Shown piece after piece: positions 7,811-17,121 of a stretch of DNA of 21,281 nt. The stretch is from NCBI GenBank assembly GCA_002391425.1, contig DGEZ01000018.1:1-21281 (forward strand). The letters are read 5' to 3'. Source of the DNA: Micrococcales bacterium UBA3913. GTDB taxonomy: Bacteria; Actinomycetota; Actinomycetes; Actinomycetales; Microbacteriaceae. The translations under genes were made by a program, and so were the position numbers. The notes below the pieces were generated by a model. The model made no database searches. It was not told the origin of the DNA and saw nothing but the letters and a program-made list of their open reading frames with translations. Position 1 is the first letter of the stretch. Each line of letters opens with the position of its first letter.

Positions 7811-9104
7811 GCGCGTGCCTCCTCAACCAGCTCACCGTCGATGACGGTGGCTCGGCCCCCGAAGAACGTCCAGCGCACCTGCCCCGGCAGGGTTTCCCCC
7901 AGGTAAGGTGAGTTCGTGGACTTGCTCGAGATGCGGTCTGTGGTGAAGGGAACGCGTGCGGCCGGATCCAGCAAGGTGATGTGGGCGGGCGCCCCGACCG
8001 CGGGCAGGATGCCCTGGCCGGTCACCCGTCCGATGCGGGCCGGAGCCGTGGACATCACGCGGGCCACGTCGTCCCAGTCCAGCATCCCCGTCTCGACAAG
8101 CGTCTCCTGAACAACCGAGAGAGCACTCTCTAATCCCAGCATGCCGAATGCCGCGGCAGACCACTCGCAGTCCTTCGCCTCGGCGGGATGCGGAGCGTGA
8201 TCGGTGGCAATGATGTCGATCGTGCCGTCGGCGACACCGAGGCGTACGGCCTCGACGTCCTCCTGGGTTCGCAGCGGCGGGTTCACCTTGAACTGGGCAT
8301 CGTAGCTGCGCACCCGCTCGTCGGTGAAGTACAGGTGGTGCGGGGTCGCTTCCGCCGTGACGGCTATTCCCCGTTTCTTCGCCCAGCGCACGATGTCCAC
8401 CGCGCCGGCCGTGGACAGGTGGCAGATGTGTACGCGCCCGCCCACGTGCTGGGCAAGCAGCACGTCCCGGGCGATGATGGCTTCCTCAGCCACCGACGGC
8501 CATCCGGTCAAGCCAAGCTCGCTGGCCACCTCGCCCTCATTGGCCTGTGCCCCCTCCGTGAGCCGGGGCTCCTGAGCATGCTGGGCGATCACGCCGTCGA
8601 AGGAGCGCACGTATTCGAGGGCGCGACGCATGATCAGGGGGTCGTGCACGCACTTACCGTCGTCGCTGAACACGCGCACCGCCGCCTCGGAGGTCGCCAT
8701 CGCGCCGAGTTCGGCGAGACGCTCACCGGCGAGGCCGACGGTCACCGCGCCGACGGGGCGAACCTCGACCAGTCCGGCCCGACGCCCCAGGTGGAGTACC
8801 TCGTCCACGACTCCCGCAGTGTCCGCCACCGGGAATGTGTTGGCCATCGCGTGCACGCAGGTGTATCCGCCGCGGGCCGCTGCCTGGGACCCAGAGAGCA
8901 CCGTCTCGGAGTCCTCGTAGCCGGGCTGACGCAGGTGCGTGTGCAGGTCGACCAGACCCGGCAGCGCGATGAGGCCGTCCGCATCCACGCGCGTTGCGTC
9001 CGGGGAGCTCAGCCCGGAGCCCATCTCCTGGATGATCCCATCCGCGATGAGGATGTCCGTGCGTTCTCCGGCGCCTATCTGTGCGCCACTGATGAGGTAC
9101 TTCA

Positions 9105-9105
<1 letters not shown>
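7807..9105 (-). CDS. pyrC: Dihydroorotase
   Basis: PyrC is a zinc amidohydrolase that cyclises carbamoyl aspartate to dihydroorotate. The 432-residue product is of the class I (long) type. Metal and substrate residues are in place: DLHTHLRQPG (53-62; His55, His57), VFSDDGK (145-151), QH at 175-176, ICHLSTAG (227-234, His229) and IIATDHAPH (298-306, Asp302). The ATG at 9105 shares its A with the pyrB stop (TGATG), and MKYLISGAQIGAG is the expected N-terminus. The frame stays open for 204 further codons upstream, but that stretch lies in another frame of pyrB and resembles nothing, so I rejected it. The gene ends with a four-base overlap with the membrane gene. Confidence 0.97.
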
Positions 9106-10066
<961 letters not shown>

Positions 10067-10070
<4 letters not shown>

Positions 10071-10591
10071 GCGATCACGACCTGATCCTGCCCGTCGACG
10101 TCGGCGAGCTCGACGCTGACGCGTTCGTCGCGAGAGGAGGGAATGTTCTTGCCCACGTAGTCGGCACGGATCGGAAAGTCGCGATGGCCTCGATCAACGA
10201 GGACTGCCAGGCGAACCGCTGCGGGCCTGCCGATATCCGCTAACGCGTCGAAGGCCGCCCGGATGCTTCTGCCGGAGTACAGGACATCGTCCACGAGCAC
10301 GACCGTCTTCGCGTCAATGCCGCCTGCGGGGATCTGCGTCGGGTGGCTCGCTCGGAGGGGCTTCCGCGCGATGTCATCGCGGTACATGGTGATATCGAGG
10401 GAACCGGTTGGGATGCTCGTCCCGCCCGCCTCGCCGATCTTCCCGGCGATGCGCTGGGCAATCGGCACGCCGCGTGTGGGAATCCCGAGCAGGACGAGGT
10501 TGTCAGTGCCTTTATTCGCCTCGATGATCTCAAAGGAGATGCGTGTCAGTGCGCGGTCGATATCGGCTGCCTGCATGAGGACAGCACTCAT
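10067..10591 (-). CDS. pyrR: PyrR pyrimidine operon regulator / uracil phosphoribosyltransferase
   Basis: PyrR binds UMP or UTP and then a hairpin in pyr mRNA. The same fold has uracil phosphoribosyltransferase activity. The 174-residue protein carries the PRPP loop VVLVDDVLYSGRSIRAA (97-113), preceded by LLGIPTRGVPIAQRIA (34-49), and DITMYRDD (66-73) typical of PyrR. The ATG at 10591 follows the purine run AAGGGGG at five bases. It is the first gene of the operon, and a PyrR-binding hairpin lies 13-33 bases before its start, implying autoregulation. This matches the translational control known for Mycobacterium smegmatis pyrR more than the Bacillus attenuation mechanism, since no terminator/antiterminator pair is seen here. 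Confidence 0.97.
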
Positions 10592-10603
10592 AGTGACCCC
10601 CTT

Positions 10604-10624
10604 CTCCGCCTCGCTGGACGGGAG
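10604..10624 (-). promoter_or_regulatory. PyrR-binding RNA hairpin in the pyr leader
   Basis: On the minus strand this 21-base element contains TCCAGCGAGGC, which fits the PyrR recognition consensus UCCNGNGAGG. It folds as follows: outer stem CUCC with GGAG (four pairs), one bulged C, a G-C pair, one bulged U, an upper CC/GG stem, and the pentaloop AGCGA. The 3' arm GGAG runs directly into AAGGGGG, the pyrR Shine-Dalgarno region. PyrR binding could therefore hold the ribosome site in or against the hairpin and reduce translation of pyrR and the coupled genes. Base pairing and consensus are seen directly; the mechanism is inferred from the known mycobacterial case. Confidence 0.75.
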
Positions 10625-10643
10625 TTAAAAGGATGTCTGTCGT

Positions 10644-10664
10644 TGCCCGAGTGTAGCACGGGCA
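10644..10664 (-). repeat. Inverted repeat around the pyr -10 box
   Basis: TGCCCG and CGGGCA form a perfect six-base inverted repeat with a nine-base centre that is exactly the extended -10 TGCTACACT. It sits between hisD and pyrR. It could be an operator, or the stem of a weak hisD terminator, though no T-run follows directly (the first TTTT is about ten bases on). The symmetry is real; the function is unknown. Confidence 0.45.
10650..10658 (-). promoter_or_regulatory. Extended -10 promoter of the pyr operon
   Basis: TGCTACACT on the minus strand fits the extended -10 form TGNTANNNT, which can work without a good -35; none is evident upstream. Transcription would begin near 10643-10644, giving a leader of about 50 bases that contains the PyrR hairpin. 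The spacing of promoter, hairpin and start codon makes a coherent regulatory unit. No experimental start site is available here. Confidence 0.5.
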
Positions 10665-10679
10665 GGCGGCCCAACCCAC

Positions 10680-11987
10680 CTAAGCGCCGAAGCGCGCGCT
10701 GACCGCTTCCCCGTGGGCGGGGAGGTGCTCTGCGCGAGCGAACGCGACGATTCCGTCCGCGAGTTCGCCCAGCCCCTCTTTGCTGTAGTCAATAATCTGC
10801 TGCGGCCGGATGAAACTGTACGTACCCAGCGCCGCAGAGAATCGTGCCTGTCCGCCCGTAGGCAGGACGTGGTTGGACCCCGAGGAGTAGTCCCCCAAGC
10901 TCACCGGGGAGTACCCGCCGAGGAAGATCGCCCCCGCATTGTCAATGCGCTCGGCCACGGCGTGGGGGTCTTCGGTCTGAATCTCCAGGTGTTCGGCTCC
11001 GTACGCGTTCGCCACAGCAACAGCGTCATCCAAGGTGTTCACGAGGATCGTGCCAGACTGGGGCCCGGTCAGGGCGGTGGTGGCCCGCTCCCGGTTCGGG
11101 GTGTGCGCCACGCGCTGCTCCAGGCGCTCGTCCACTTCCCGCGCGAAGTCGGCATCCGTGGTGACCAGGACGGATCCCGCCTGTTCGTCGTGCTCAGCCT
11201 GGCTGAGCAGGTCGGAGGCCACGAAGTCGGGATCTGCCGTCGCGTCTGCGAGCACCATGATCTCGGTGGGCCCCGCCTCTGCATCGATCCCGCAGACCCC
11301 GCGCACGATGCGCTTCGCCGCGGCCACGTAGATGTTGCCCGGTCCCGTGATGACGTCGACAGGGGCCAGGCCGAGTGACGGCACGCCGTAGGCGAACGCG
11401 GCAATCGCGCCAGCGCCCCCCATCGCGTACACATGGGTCACCCCGAGCAGTCCGCAGACGGCCAGGATGAGCGGGTGGATGTGACCGTCGTAGTCGCTCT
11501 GAGCCGGGGAGGCCACTGCGATCTCGGCCACACCCGCGGTCTGGGCCGGAACGACGTTCATGATCACGCTGGACGGGTACACGGCTTTCCCGCCGGGAAC
11601 GTACAGTCCCACGCGCCGCACCGGACGCCACCGCTGGATGACTCGGGCTCCCTGTCCCAGCTCCGTGATGACCGTTTCGTGCAGCTGGGCAGCGGAGGCC
11701 TCTCGCTGGCGGTGAATCGACTCCTCGATCGCGGTCCGCAGCTCGGCGGACATATCCGCAACAGCCTGGTCGATCTCGGCCTGCGGCACCCGGATGTGCT
11801 CGCAGGTGGTGTGGTCGAAGGATTCCGTCTGCTCGTGCAGCGCGGCTTCACCGCGGACGCGGACATCCTCCATCAGCGGCATCACTGCCGCCAGGGCCTT
11901 GTCCACATCCAACTCGGCACGGGGGAGGGAGGCCAGAATCGTCGCCTCATCAGCAGTCTGACTGCGCAGATCAATCACTCGGAGCAT
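10680..11987 (-). CDS. hisD: Histidinol dehydrogenase
   Basis: HisD carries out the last two oxidations of histidine synthesis, histidinol to histidine, using NAD and zinc. The 435-residue protein is full length. It has GLYVPGGKAVYPSSVIMN (127-144), ITGPGNIYVAAAKR (213-226), GIDAEAGPTEI (233-243) and the zinc ligands Gln263 and His266 (LLSQAEHDEQA), Asp366 (GDYSSGSNHVLPT) and His425 (HLPAHGEAV). Glu332-His333 (AEHLEI) is the catalytic pair. The ATG at 11987 has AGGA seven bases upstream. No hisC, hisB or other his gene follows: the next gene is pyrR, so hisD is isolated from the usual actinobacterial his operon. It lies 48 bases after dnaE and may be cotranscribed with it or use the nearby TAGGAT box. 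Confidence 0.97.
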   Translation of the reverse strand: MLRVIDLRSQTADEATILASLPRAELDVDKALAAVMPLMEDVRVRGEAALHEQTESFDHTTCEHIRVPQAEIDQAVADMSAELRTAIEESIHRQREASAAQLHETVITELGQGARVIQRWRPVRRVGLYVPGGKAVYPSSVIMNVVPAQTAGVAEIAVASPAQSDYDGHIHPLILAVCGLLGVTHVYAMGGAGAIAAFAYGVPSLGLAPVDVITGPGNIYVAAAKRIVRGVCGIDAEAGPTEIMVLADATADPDFVASDLLSQAEHDEQAGSVLVTTDADFAREVDERLEQRVAHTPNRERATTALTGPQSGTILVNTLDDAVAVANAYGAEHLEIQTEDPHAVAERIDNAGAIFLGGYSPVSLGDYSSGSNHVLPTGGQARFSAALGTYSFIRPQQIIDYSKEGLGELADGIVAFARAEHLPAHGEAVSARFGA

Positions 11988-11993
11988 ACCTTC

Positions 11994-11999
11994 ATCCTA
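11994..11999 (-). promoter_or_regulatory. Candidate -10 box immediately before hisD
   Basis: TAGGAT (TANNNT) is followed by the six bases GAAGGT and then the hisD ATG. This is the spacing expected for a leaderless actinobacterial mRNA starting at the A of ATG. The same stretch also holds AGGA and GAAGG, which could instead act as a Shine-Dalgarno on a longer dnaE-hisD transcript. No good -35 is seen. Confidence 0.3.
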
Positions 12000-12035
12000 G
12001 CGATCCGCGCCGGCGTCCGAGGGGACTGCTGGCGC

Positions 12036-15000
12036 TCAGCTATCCACTTCCAGGCAGCCCGATCCGAGCAACGCCTTGAGCTCTGCGTACAGATCCGCCG
12101 TCAGCGAGACCTCGTAGGGGATCTCGAAAACCCGGGATGCCCCACCCGTGCGGACGAGCTTGAGCCGGACCGGACTAGCTCCCTGATGTCGAATGAGGAT
12201 GTTACTCAGGTCTTCAACGATCTCGGGGGTGGCGGCGAGCTCCGGGATGGTCAGCAGCAGCGGCATTCCCTCGTCCGAGGTGTCGATATCGGGACTGAAA
12301 ATGGATGCGGCATGCAGCGCCACCCCGTCCTCGCGCTGATTCACCCGGCCCCGAACCACGACGATGCTGTCCGGCACCAGAGCCGGGGAGAACTCCTGGT
12401 AGGTCTTCCCCAGGAACAGGACCTGGATGTCCCCGGTGTAGTCCTCGACAACGCAAGTGGCATACTCGTTGCCGCTGGCGCGCGCGATGCGTTTGTTCAC
12501 ACTGGTGAGCAAACCGGCGATCGAAACCGTCTCGCCATCCTTGACGGTGTCCCCATTGACCAGCTCGGCGACGCTGACCTGCGCGTGACGGGCCAGTTTC
12601 GCCTCCAGCCCGGCCAGGGGATGGTCGGACACATACAGCCCGAGCATCTCGCGCTCGAAGGCGAGTTTGCTCCGCTTCGAGAACTCCGGTCGGTCCGGGA
12701 TCGTCTGGCCGCTGCCATCCAGGTCGAATAGGCCACCGAACAGGTCAACCTGCCCATTCGCCTCGTTGCGCTTCAGCCCCGCCGCCGAGTCGACGGCCTC
12801 CTCGTGGATCTCCAGCAGGGCGCGCCGAGTCCCGCCCATGGTGTCAAAAGCCCCCGCCTTGATGAGCGACTCGATGGTGCGCTTATTGCACACGCTCAGC
12901 GGGACCTTGGACAAGAAGTCATAAAGGGTCGTGTAGGGCCCCTTCTCGGTGCGGGTCCGTACGATGGCGTCCACCACACTCGCCCCGACGTTGCGCACCG
13001 CACCCAGTCCGAACCGGATATCCGTACCCACAGCGGTGAAGCCAAGGCTGGACTCGTTGACGTCGGGAGGCAGCACTTTGATGCCCATCCGACGGCACTC
13101 GTTGAGGTACAACCCGAGTTTGTCCTTCGAGTCGCCCACGCTGGTCAGCAGCGCAGCCATGTACTCGGCCGGGAAGTTCGCCTTCAGATACGCCGTCCAG
13201 TACGAGACCAGGCCGTAGCCGACACTGTGCGCCTTGTTGAACGCGTATCCCGCGAACGGCTCCAGGGTGTCCCACAGGGCCTTGATCGCCTCAGCGGAGT
13301 AGCCATTAGCCAGGGCGCCTTTCTCAAAGGCGGCGTACTGCTTGTCCAGCTCCGACTTCTTCTTCTTCCCCATCGCCTTGCGCAGAATGTCTGCCTGGCC
13401 GAGGGTGAATCCGGCGATCTTCTGGGCGGCGGCCATGACCTGCTCCTGGTAGACGACCAGGCCATAGGTTTCTCCGAGGATGTCGTGCAGAGCCTCGTCC
13501 AGCTCCGGATGGATGGGCTGTATCTTCTGCAGCCCGTTCTTGCGCAGCGCATAGTTCGTATGCGAGTTCATGCCCATCGGGCCGGGCCGGTACAGCGCGA
13601 TCACCGCGGAAATGTCCGAGAATGAGTCGGGCTGCATCTGCTTGAGGAGCGCGCGCATCGGACCACCATCGAGCTGGAAGACACCGAGCGTATCTCCCCG
13701 GCCAAGCAGATCGTAGGTGGGCCGGTCGTCCAGCGGGATCTCGGTGAGGACGAGTTCCACCCCGGCGTTCTGCTTGATCGAATCGAGCGCATCCCCCATC
13801 ACGGTCAGGTTGCGCAACCCAAGGAAGTCCATCTTGAGCAGACCGAGCTCCTCGCACTGCGGGTAGGCGAACTGGGTGATGATCGCCCCGTCGTCCTCCC
13901 TGCGCATCACCGGGATGTGGTCCTGCAGCGGCTCCGCCGACATGATCACCCCGGCGGCGTGCACGCCCCACTGCCGTTTCAGCCCCTCCAGGCCACGCGC
14001 CGTGCTGAGGACCTTCTGATTGACGTCGTCCCCGGCGACGAGCTCTCGGAACTCCGCGCCCTCGGCATACCGCTGGGAGGACGAATCGAACAGCTCCCCG
14101 AGGGTCACCTCGTGGCCCTGGACAGCCGGCGGCATGGCCTTCGTGAGTTTCTCCCCGACCGAGTAGGGATAACCCAGCACGCGCGAACTGTCCTTGAGGG
14201 CCTGTTTGGCCTTAATCGAACCGTAGGTCACAATCTGCGCAACACGATCGGCACCGTAGCGCTCGGTGACGTAACGGATGACGTCGCTCCGGCGCCGGTC
14301 GTCGAAGTCCACATCCACATCGGGCATGGACACGCGCTCCGGGTTGAGAAAGCGCTCGAACATGAGGCCGTGCTCCAGTGGATCGAGCTCCGTGATCCCC
14401 ATGGCGTACGACACGAGGGACCCCGCCGCTGAGCCTCGCCCCGGGCCGACCCGCACACCGTGCGTCTTCGCCCACCCGATGAAGTCCGCCACGACCAGGA
14501 AGTACCCCGGGAATCCCATCGTCTTGATGATTCCCATCTCGTAGTCCGCGCGCTCACGGTGCTTGGCGGAGAGCCCGCCCGGGAATCGACGGGCCAGGCC
14601 CCGTTCCACCTCTTTCTCGAACCAGGAGTACTCGGTCTCCCCCTCGGGGACCGGGAACCGGGGCATCAGGTCCTGATGGTGGAAGCTCGTCTCGCACCGC
14701 TCGGCGATCAGCAGCGTGTTGTCACACGCCTCCGGGTAGTCTGCGAACAGGCGCCGCATCTGCGCCGGGCTTTTCAAGTAGAACTCATCGGCATCGAACT
14801 TGAAGCGTTTCGGGTCATCCAGTGTGGACCCGGACTGCACGCACAACAGCGCCGCGTGGCTGGCAGCATCCTCGGCATGCGTATAGTGCAGGTCGTTGGT
14901 CGCCACCAGGGGCAACCCGAGGTCTCGGGACAGGCGGATGAGGTCCGTGATGACACGCCGCTCAATGTCCAGGCCATGATCCATGATCTCGCAGTAGAAG

Positions 15001-15554
15001 TTGTCCGGGCCGAAGATGTCCCGCAGCTGTGCGGCCGCCTCCACAGCCTCCCGGTATTGCCCCAAGCGCAATCGCGTCTGCACCTCACCGCTGGGGCATC
15101 CTGTAGTCGCGATGATCCCGGAACTGTACTGTGACAACAGCTCGCGGTCCATGCGGGGTTTGAAGTAGTAGCCCTCGATGGAGGCCTTCGAGGCGAGCCG
15201 GAAGATGTTGTGCATCCCCTCGTTGTTCTGCGCCCACAACGTCATGTGCGTGTACGCGCCACCGCCGGATACGTCGTCTCCGGTGCCGTCTCCCCACCGC
15301 ACCCGGGTCTTATCCGTTCGCTGCGTTCCCGGGGTGACGTACGCCTCCAGACCAATGATGGGCTTGACTCCGAGCCGGGTCGCCGTCTTATGGAACTCGT
15401 ACGCGCCGAACATGTACCCGTGGTCGGTGATCGCGATGGCGGGGCTCCCCTGACGCTGGGCTTCTGTGATCAGCGGTTCGATCTTGGCCGCGCCGTCGAG
15501 CATGGAGTACTCGCTGTGCACATGCAGGTGAACGAAAGAGTCCTTCTCAGACAT
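12036..15554 (-). CDS. dnaE: DNA polymerase III alpha subunit (DnaE1 type)
   Basis: This is the catalytic subunit of the replicative polymerase, 1172 residues, full length. The N-terminal PHP domain (about 5-285) keeps all eight metal ligands found in Mycobacterium tuberculosis DnaE1: His11, His13, Asp20, Glu70, His103, Cys153, Asp221 and His223. It is therefore probably an active proofreading exonuclease. The polymerase domain has GPGRGSAAGSLVSYA (370-384) and the catalytic aspartates Asp414 and Asp416 (PDVDVDFDDRRR) and Asp576 (LLKMDFLGLRNL). Then come the beta-binding/helix-hairpin-helix region (YAFNKAHSVGYGLVSYWTAY) and a C-terminal OB fold (VSIAGLLTSVNKRIARASG). The ATG at 15554 has only a weak GAAAG upstream. 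It follows rluD by 59 bases. Confidence 0.98.
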   Translation of the reverse strand: MSEKDSFVHLHVHSEYSMLDGAAKIEPLITEAQRQGSPAIAITDHGYMFGAYEFHKTATRLGVKPIIGLEAYVTPGTQRTDKTRVRWGDGTGDDVSGGGAYTHMTLWAQNNEGMHNIFRLASKASIEGYYFKPRMDRELLSQYSSGIIATTGCPSGEVQTRLRLGQYREAVEAAAQLRDIFGPDNFYCEIMDHGLDIERRVITDLIRLSRDLGLPLVATNDLHYTHAEDAASHAALLCVQSGSTLDDPKRFKFDADEFYLKSPAQMRRLFADYPEACDNTLLIAERCETSFHHQDLMPRFPVPEGETEYSWFEKEVERGLARRFPGGLSAKHRERADYEMGIIKTMGFPGYFLVVADFIGWAKTHGVRVGPGRGSAAGSLVSYAMGITELDPLEHGLMFERFLNPERVSMPDVDVDFDDRRRSDVIRYVTERYGADRVAQIVTYGSIKAKQALKDSSRVLGYPYSVGEKLTKAMPPAVQGHEVTLGELFDSSSQRYAEGAEFRELVAGDDVNQKVLSTARGLEGLKRQWGVHAAGVIMSAEPLQDHIPVMRREDDGAIITQFAYPQCEELGLLKMDFLGLRNLTVMGDALDSIKQNAGVELVLTEIPLDDRPTYDLLGRGDTLGVFQLDGGPMRALLKQMQPDSFSDISAVIALYRPGPMGMNSHTNYALRKNGLQKIQPIHPELDEALHDILGETYGLVVYQEQVMAAAQKIAGFTLGQADILRKAMGKKKKSELDKQYAAFEKGALANGYSAEAIKALWDTLEPFAGYAFNKAHSVGYGLVSYWTAYLKANFPAEYMAALLTSVGDSKDKLGLYLNECRRMGIKVLPPDVNESSLGFTAVGTDIRFGLGAVRNVGASVVDAIVRTRTEKGPYTTLYDFLSKVPLSVCNKRTIESLIKAGAFDTMGGTRRALLEIHEEAVDSAAGLKRNEANGQVDLFGGLFDLDGSGQTIPDRPEFSKRSKLAFEREMLGLYVSDHPLAGLEAKLARHAQVSVAELVNGDTVKDGETVSIAGLLTSVNKRIARASGNEYATCVVEDYTGDIQVLFLGKTYQEFSPALVPDSIVVVRGRVNQREDGVALHAASIFSPDIDTSDEGMPLLLTIPELAATPEIVEDLSNILIRHQGASPVRLKLVRTGGASRVFEIPYEVSLTADLYAELKALLGSGCLEVDS

Positions 15555-15585
15555 GACCGACTTTCACTGGTGGGAATGTATCCCC

Positions 15586-15591
15586 ATCTTA
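15586..15591 (-). promoter_or_regulatory. Candidate -10 box for dnaE
   Basis: TAAGAT in the 59-base rluD-dnaE gap fits the -10 consensus and would give a leader of roughly 25 bases. The hexamer 17-18 bases upstream is a poor -35, so the evidence is the -10 match and the position only. Confidence 0.3.
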
Positions 15592-15613
15592 GTTCGCTGC
15601 CCGCACCAGACAG

Positions 15614-16534
15614 CTAGAGATGTGCGAGAGTGTCGAGGGCCTGAGCCAGGTCCCTCGGATACTCGCTGCGGAACTCCACCCACTCCCCAGATCCGGGATG
15701 TTCAAAGCTGAGACTCACCGCATGCAGCCACTGCCTGTCCAGCCCGAGACGACGGGCTAGAGTCGGATCGGCCCCATACAGGATGTCGCCAGCCAGAGGA
15801 TGTCGCACGGAGGACATGTGCACCCGGATCTGGTGGGTTCGTCCGGTCTCTAGGTGGATGCGCGCGAGACTCGCGTACCGAAATGCCTCCATGGTCTCGT
15901 AATGGGTCACGGCATGGCGGCCGTCCGCGCGTACCGCGAACTTCCACTCGTGCTGGGGGGCCCGGCCGATCGGGGCATCTATGGTGCCATCCAGCGGGTC
16001 AAGCTGCCCCTGGACCAGTGCATGGTAGATCTTGTGCACCGTGCGCTCCTTGAACGCCCGCTTCAGATTGCTGTAGGCCCGATCGCTGCGCGCGACGACC
16101 ATGAGACCACTCGTTCCCACATCCAGGCGCTGCACGATGCCCTGACGCTCGGGAGGGCCGAAGGCAGACACGCTGATGCCCCGCGCAGCGAGCGCGCCCA
16201 GCACGGTGGGACCGTGCCAGCTTGTAGCCGGATGCGCGACGACCCCCACTGGCTTGTCCACCACGACGATGTCCTCGTCCAGATACACAATGTCCAGGCC
16301 GTCAACAGGGGTTTCGACCACGCGCACAGGCTCCGGATCCGACCAGTTCACCTCCAGGAAGGCTCCAGCAAGCACTCGATCAGATTTGCCCAAGGTGCGC
16401 CCATCCATGCGCGCGTCTCCGGAGGCGAGCACCGTTTGTGCCATTGTCCTGCTGAAGCCGAGGAGCTTGGCCAGGGCCAGATCGGCGCGCTCGCCGTCGA
16501 GCCCTTCGGGGACGGGCATCACTCTGCTAGGCAC
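15614..16534 (-). CDS. rluD: RluD-family 23S rRNA pseudouridine synthase
   Basis: This enzyme converts uridines of 23S rRNA to pseudouridine. The 306 residues have an N-terminal S4 RNA-binding domain (about 15-65, ERADLALAKLLGFSRTMAQ, then ASGDARMDGR) and a RluA/RluD catalytic domain. Motifs are LDEDIVVVDKPVGVVAHP (85-102), the catalytic Asp138 in GIVQRLDVGTSGLMVVA (132-148) and ETGRTHQIRVHM. The position usually written HRLD carries Gln135 in place of His. The GTG at 16534, with GGAG six bases before it, is favoured over an in-frame ATG at 16519. It begins three bases after the lspA stop, so the two are surely in one transcript. Exact target uridines cannot be told from the sequence. Confidence 0.93.
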   Translation of the reverse strand: MPSRVMPVPEGLDGERADLALAKLLGFSRTMAQTVLASGDARMDGRTLGKSDRVLAGAFLEVNWSDPEPVRVVETPVDGLDIVYLDEDIVVVDKPVGVVAHPATSWHGPTVLGALAARGISVSAFGPPERQGIVQRLDVGTSGLMVVARSDRAYSNLKRAFKERTVHKIYHALVQGQLDPLDGTIDAPIGRAPQHEWKFAVRADGRHAVTHYETMEAFRYASLARIHLETGRTHQIRVHMSSVRHPLAGDILYGADPTLARRLGLDRQWLHAVSLSFEHPGSGEWVEFRSEYPRDLAQALDTLAHL

Positions 16535-16537
16535 CGG

Positions 16538-17116
16538 TCACTCCGATTCGGAACTGCCGTCGGTGTCCGAGGGCGTACCTGCGCGGGTGCGGCTCCCATC
16601 GATGTTCACCCCACGCAGGATGAGCAGGACGAACACGACGACGGCCGCGCTGATGAATACATCGGCCATATTGAAGATCGCGAAATACTTCACCTGGATG
16701 AAATCGACGACGACGCCCTGCCCCCAGGGCCGCCCCTGCGGGGCACCCTCCTTAGGCAGAAGCCGATCCAGGAGGTTTCCGCTCGTGCCGCCCAGGAGCA
16801 GACCAAGGGCAAGCGCCCAGCCCCAGCTGCGCAACCGCCGCGCATACCAGATGATTACCACGACAACCGTCGCTGCGATGAGGGAGAACACCCACGTCAT
16901 TCCACCAGCGAAACTGAACGCGGCCCCCGGGTTGAACACGAGGCGGAAGACGAGGAGATCACCCAGCACGGGCACCGTCGACCCATCACCGAGCTGGCTG
17001 AGGGCAGCGACCTTGGTCAGGACGTCTACGCCGCACGCGATTGCTGCGACTGCGACAAGGAGCAACAGCATGCCAGCTCCCTGCCGCGAGGAGGGACCAG
17101 CATCAATATCCGACAC
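16538..17116 (-). CDS. lspA: Lipoprotein signal peptidase (SPase II)
   Basis: LspA is the integral membrane aspartyl protease that removes signal peptides from diacylglyceryl-prolipoproteins. Four hydrophobic segments are visible (about 16-38, 73-91, 98-110 and 150-170). The conserved boxes are present: CGVDVLTK (28-35), NPGAAFSF (62-69), the first catalytic Asp117 in GTSGNLLDRL, and the second Asp152 in IFNMADVFI, preceded by VVDFIQVKY. The hydrophilic Ser/Asp-rich tail (171-192) is common in actinobacteria. The start is uncertain. The GTG at 17116 gives 192 residues with an N-terminal cytoplasmic lead but no Shine-Dalgarno. An ATG at 17071 (177 residues) has AGGGAG five bases upstream but begins right at the first membrane helix. 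It lies five bases after divIVA. Confidence 0.93.
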   Translation of the reverse strand: MSDIDAGPSSRQGAGMLLLLVAVAAIACGVDVLTKVAALSQLGDGSTVPVLGDLLVFRLVFNPGAAFSFAGGMTWVFSLIAATVVVVIIWYARRLRSWGWALALGLLLGGTSGNLLDRLLPKEGAPQGRPWGQGVVVDFIQVKYFAIFNMADVFISAAVVVFVLLILRGVNIDGSRTRAGTPSDTDGSSESE

Positions 17117-17121
17117 GCGCG

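Noticed and set aside
12000..12035. GCGCC/GGCGC inverted repeat after dnaE as a terminator
   Set aside because: The loop is about 19 bases, the stem is five pairs of common G+C sequence, and no T-run follows.
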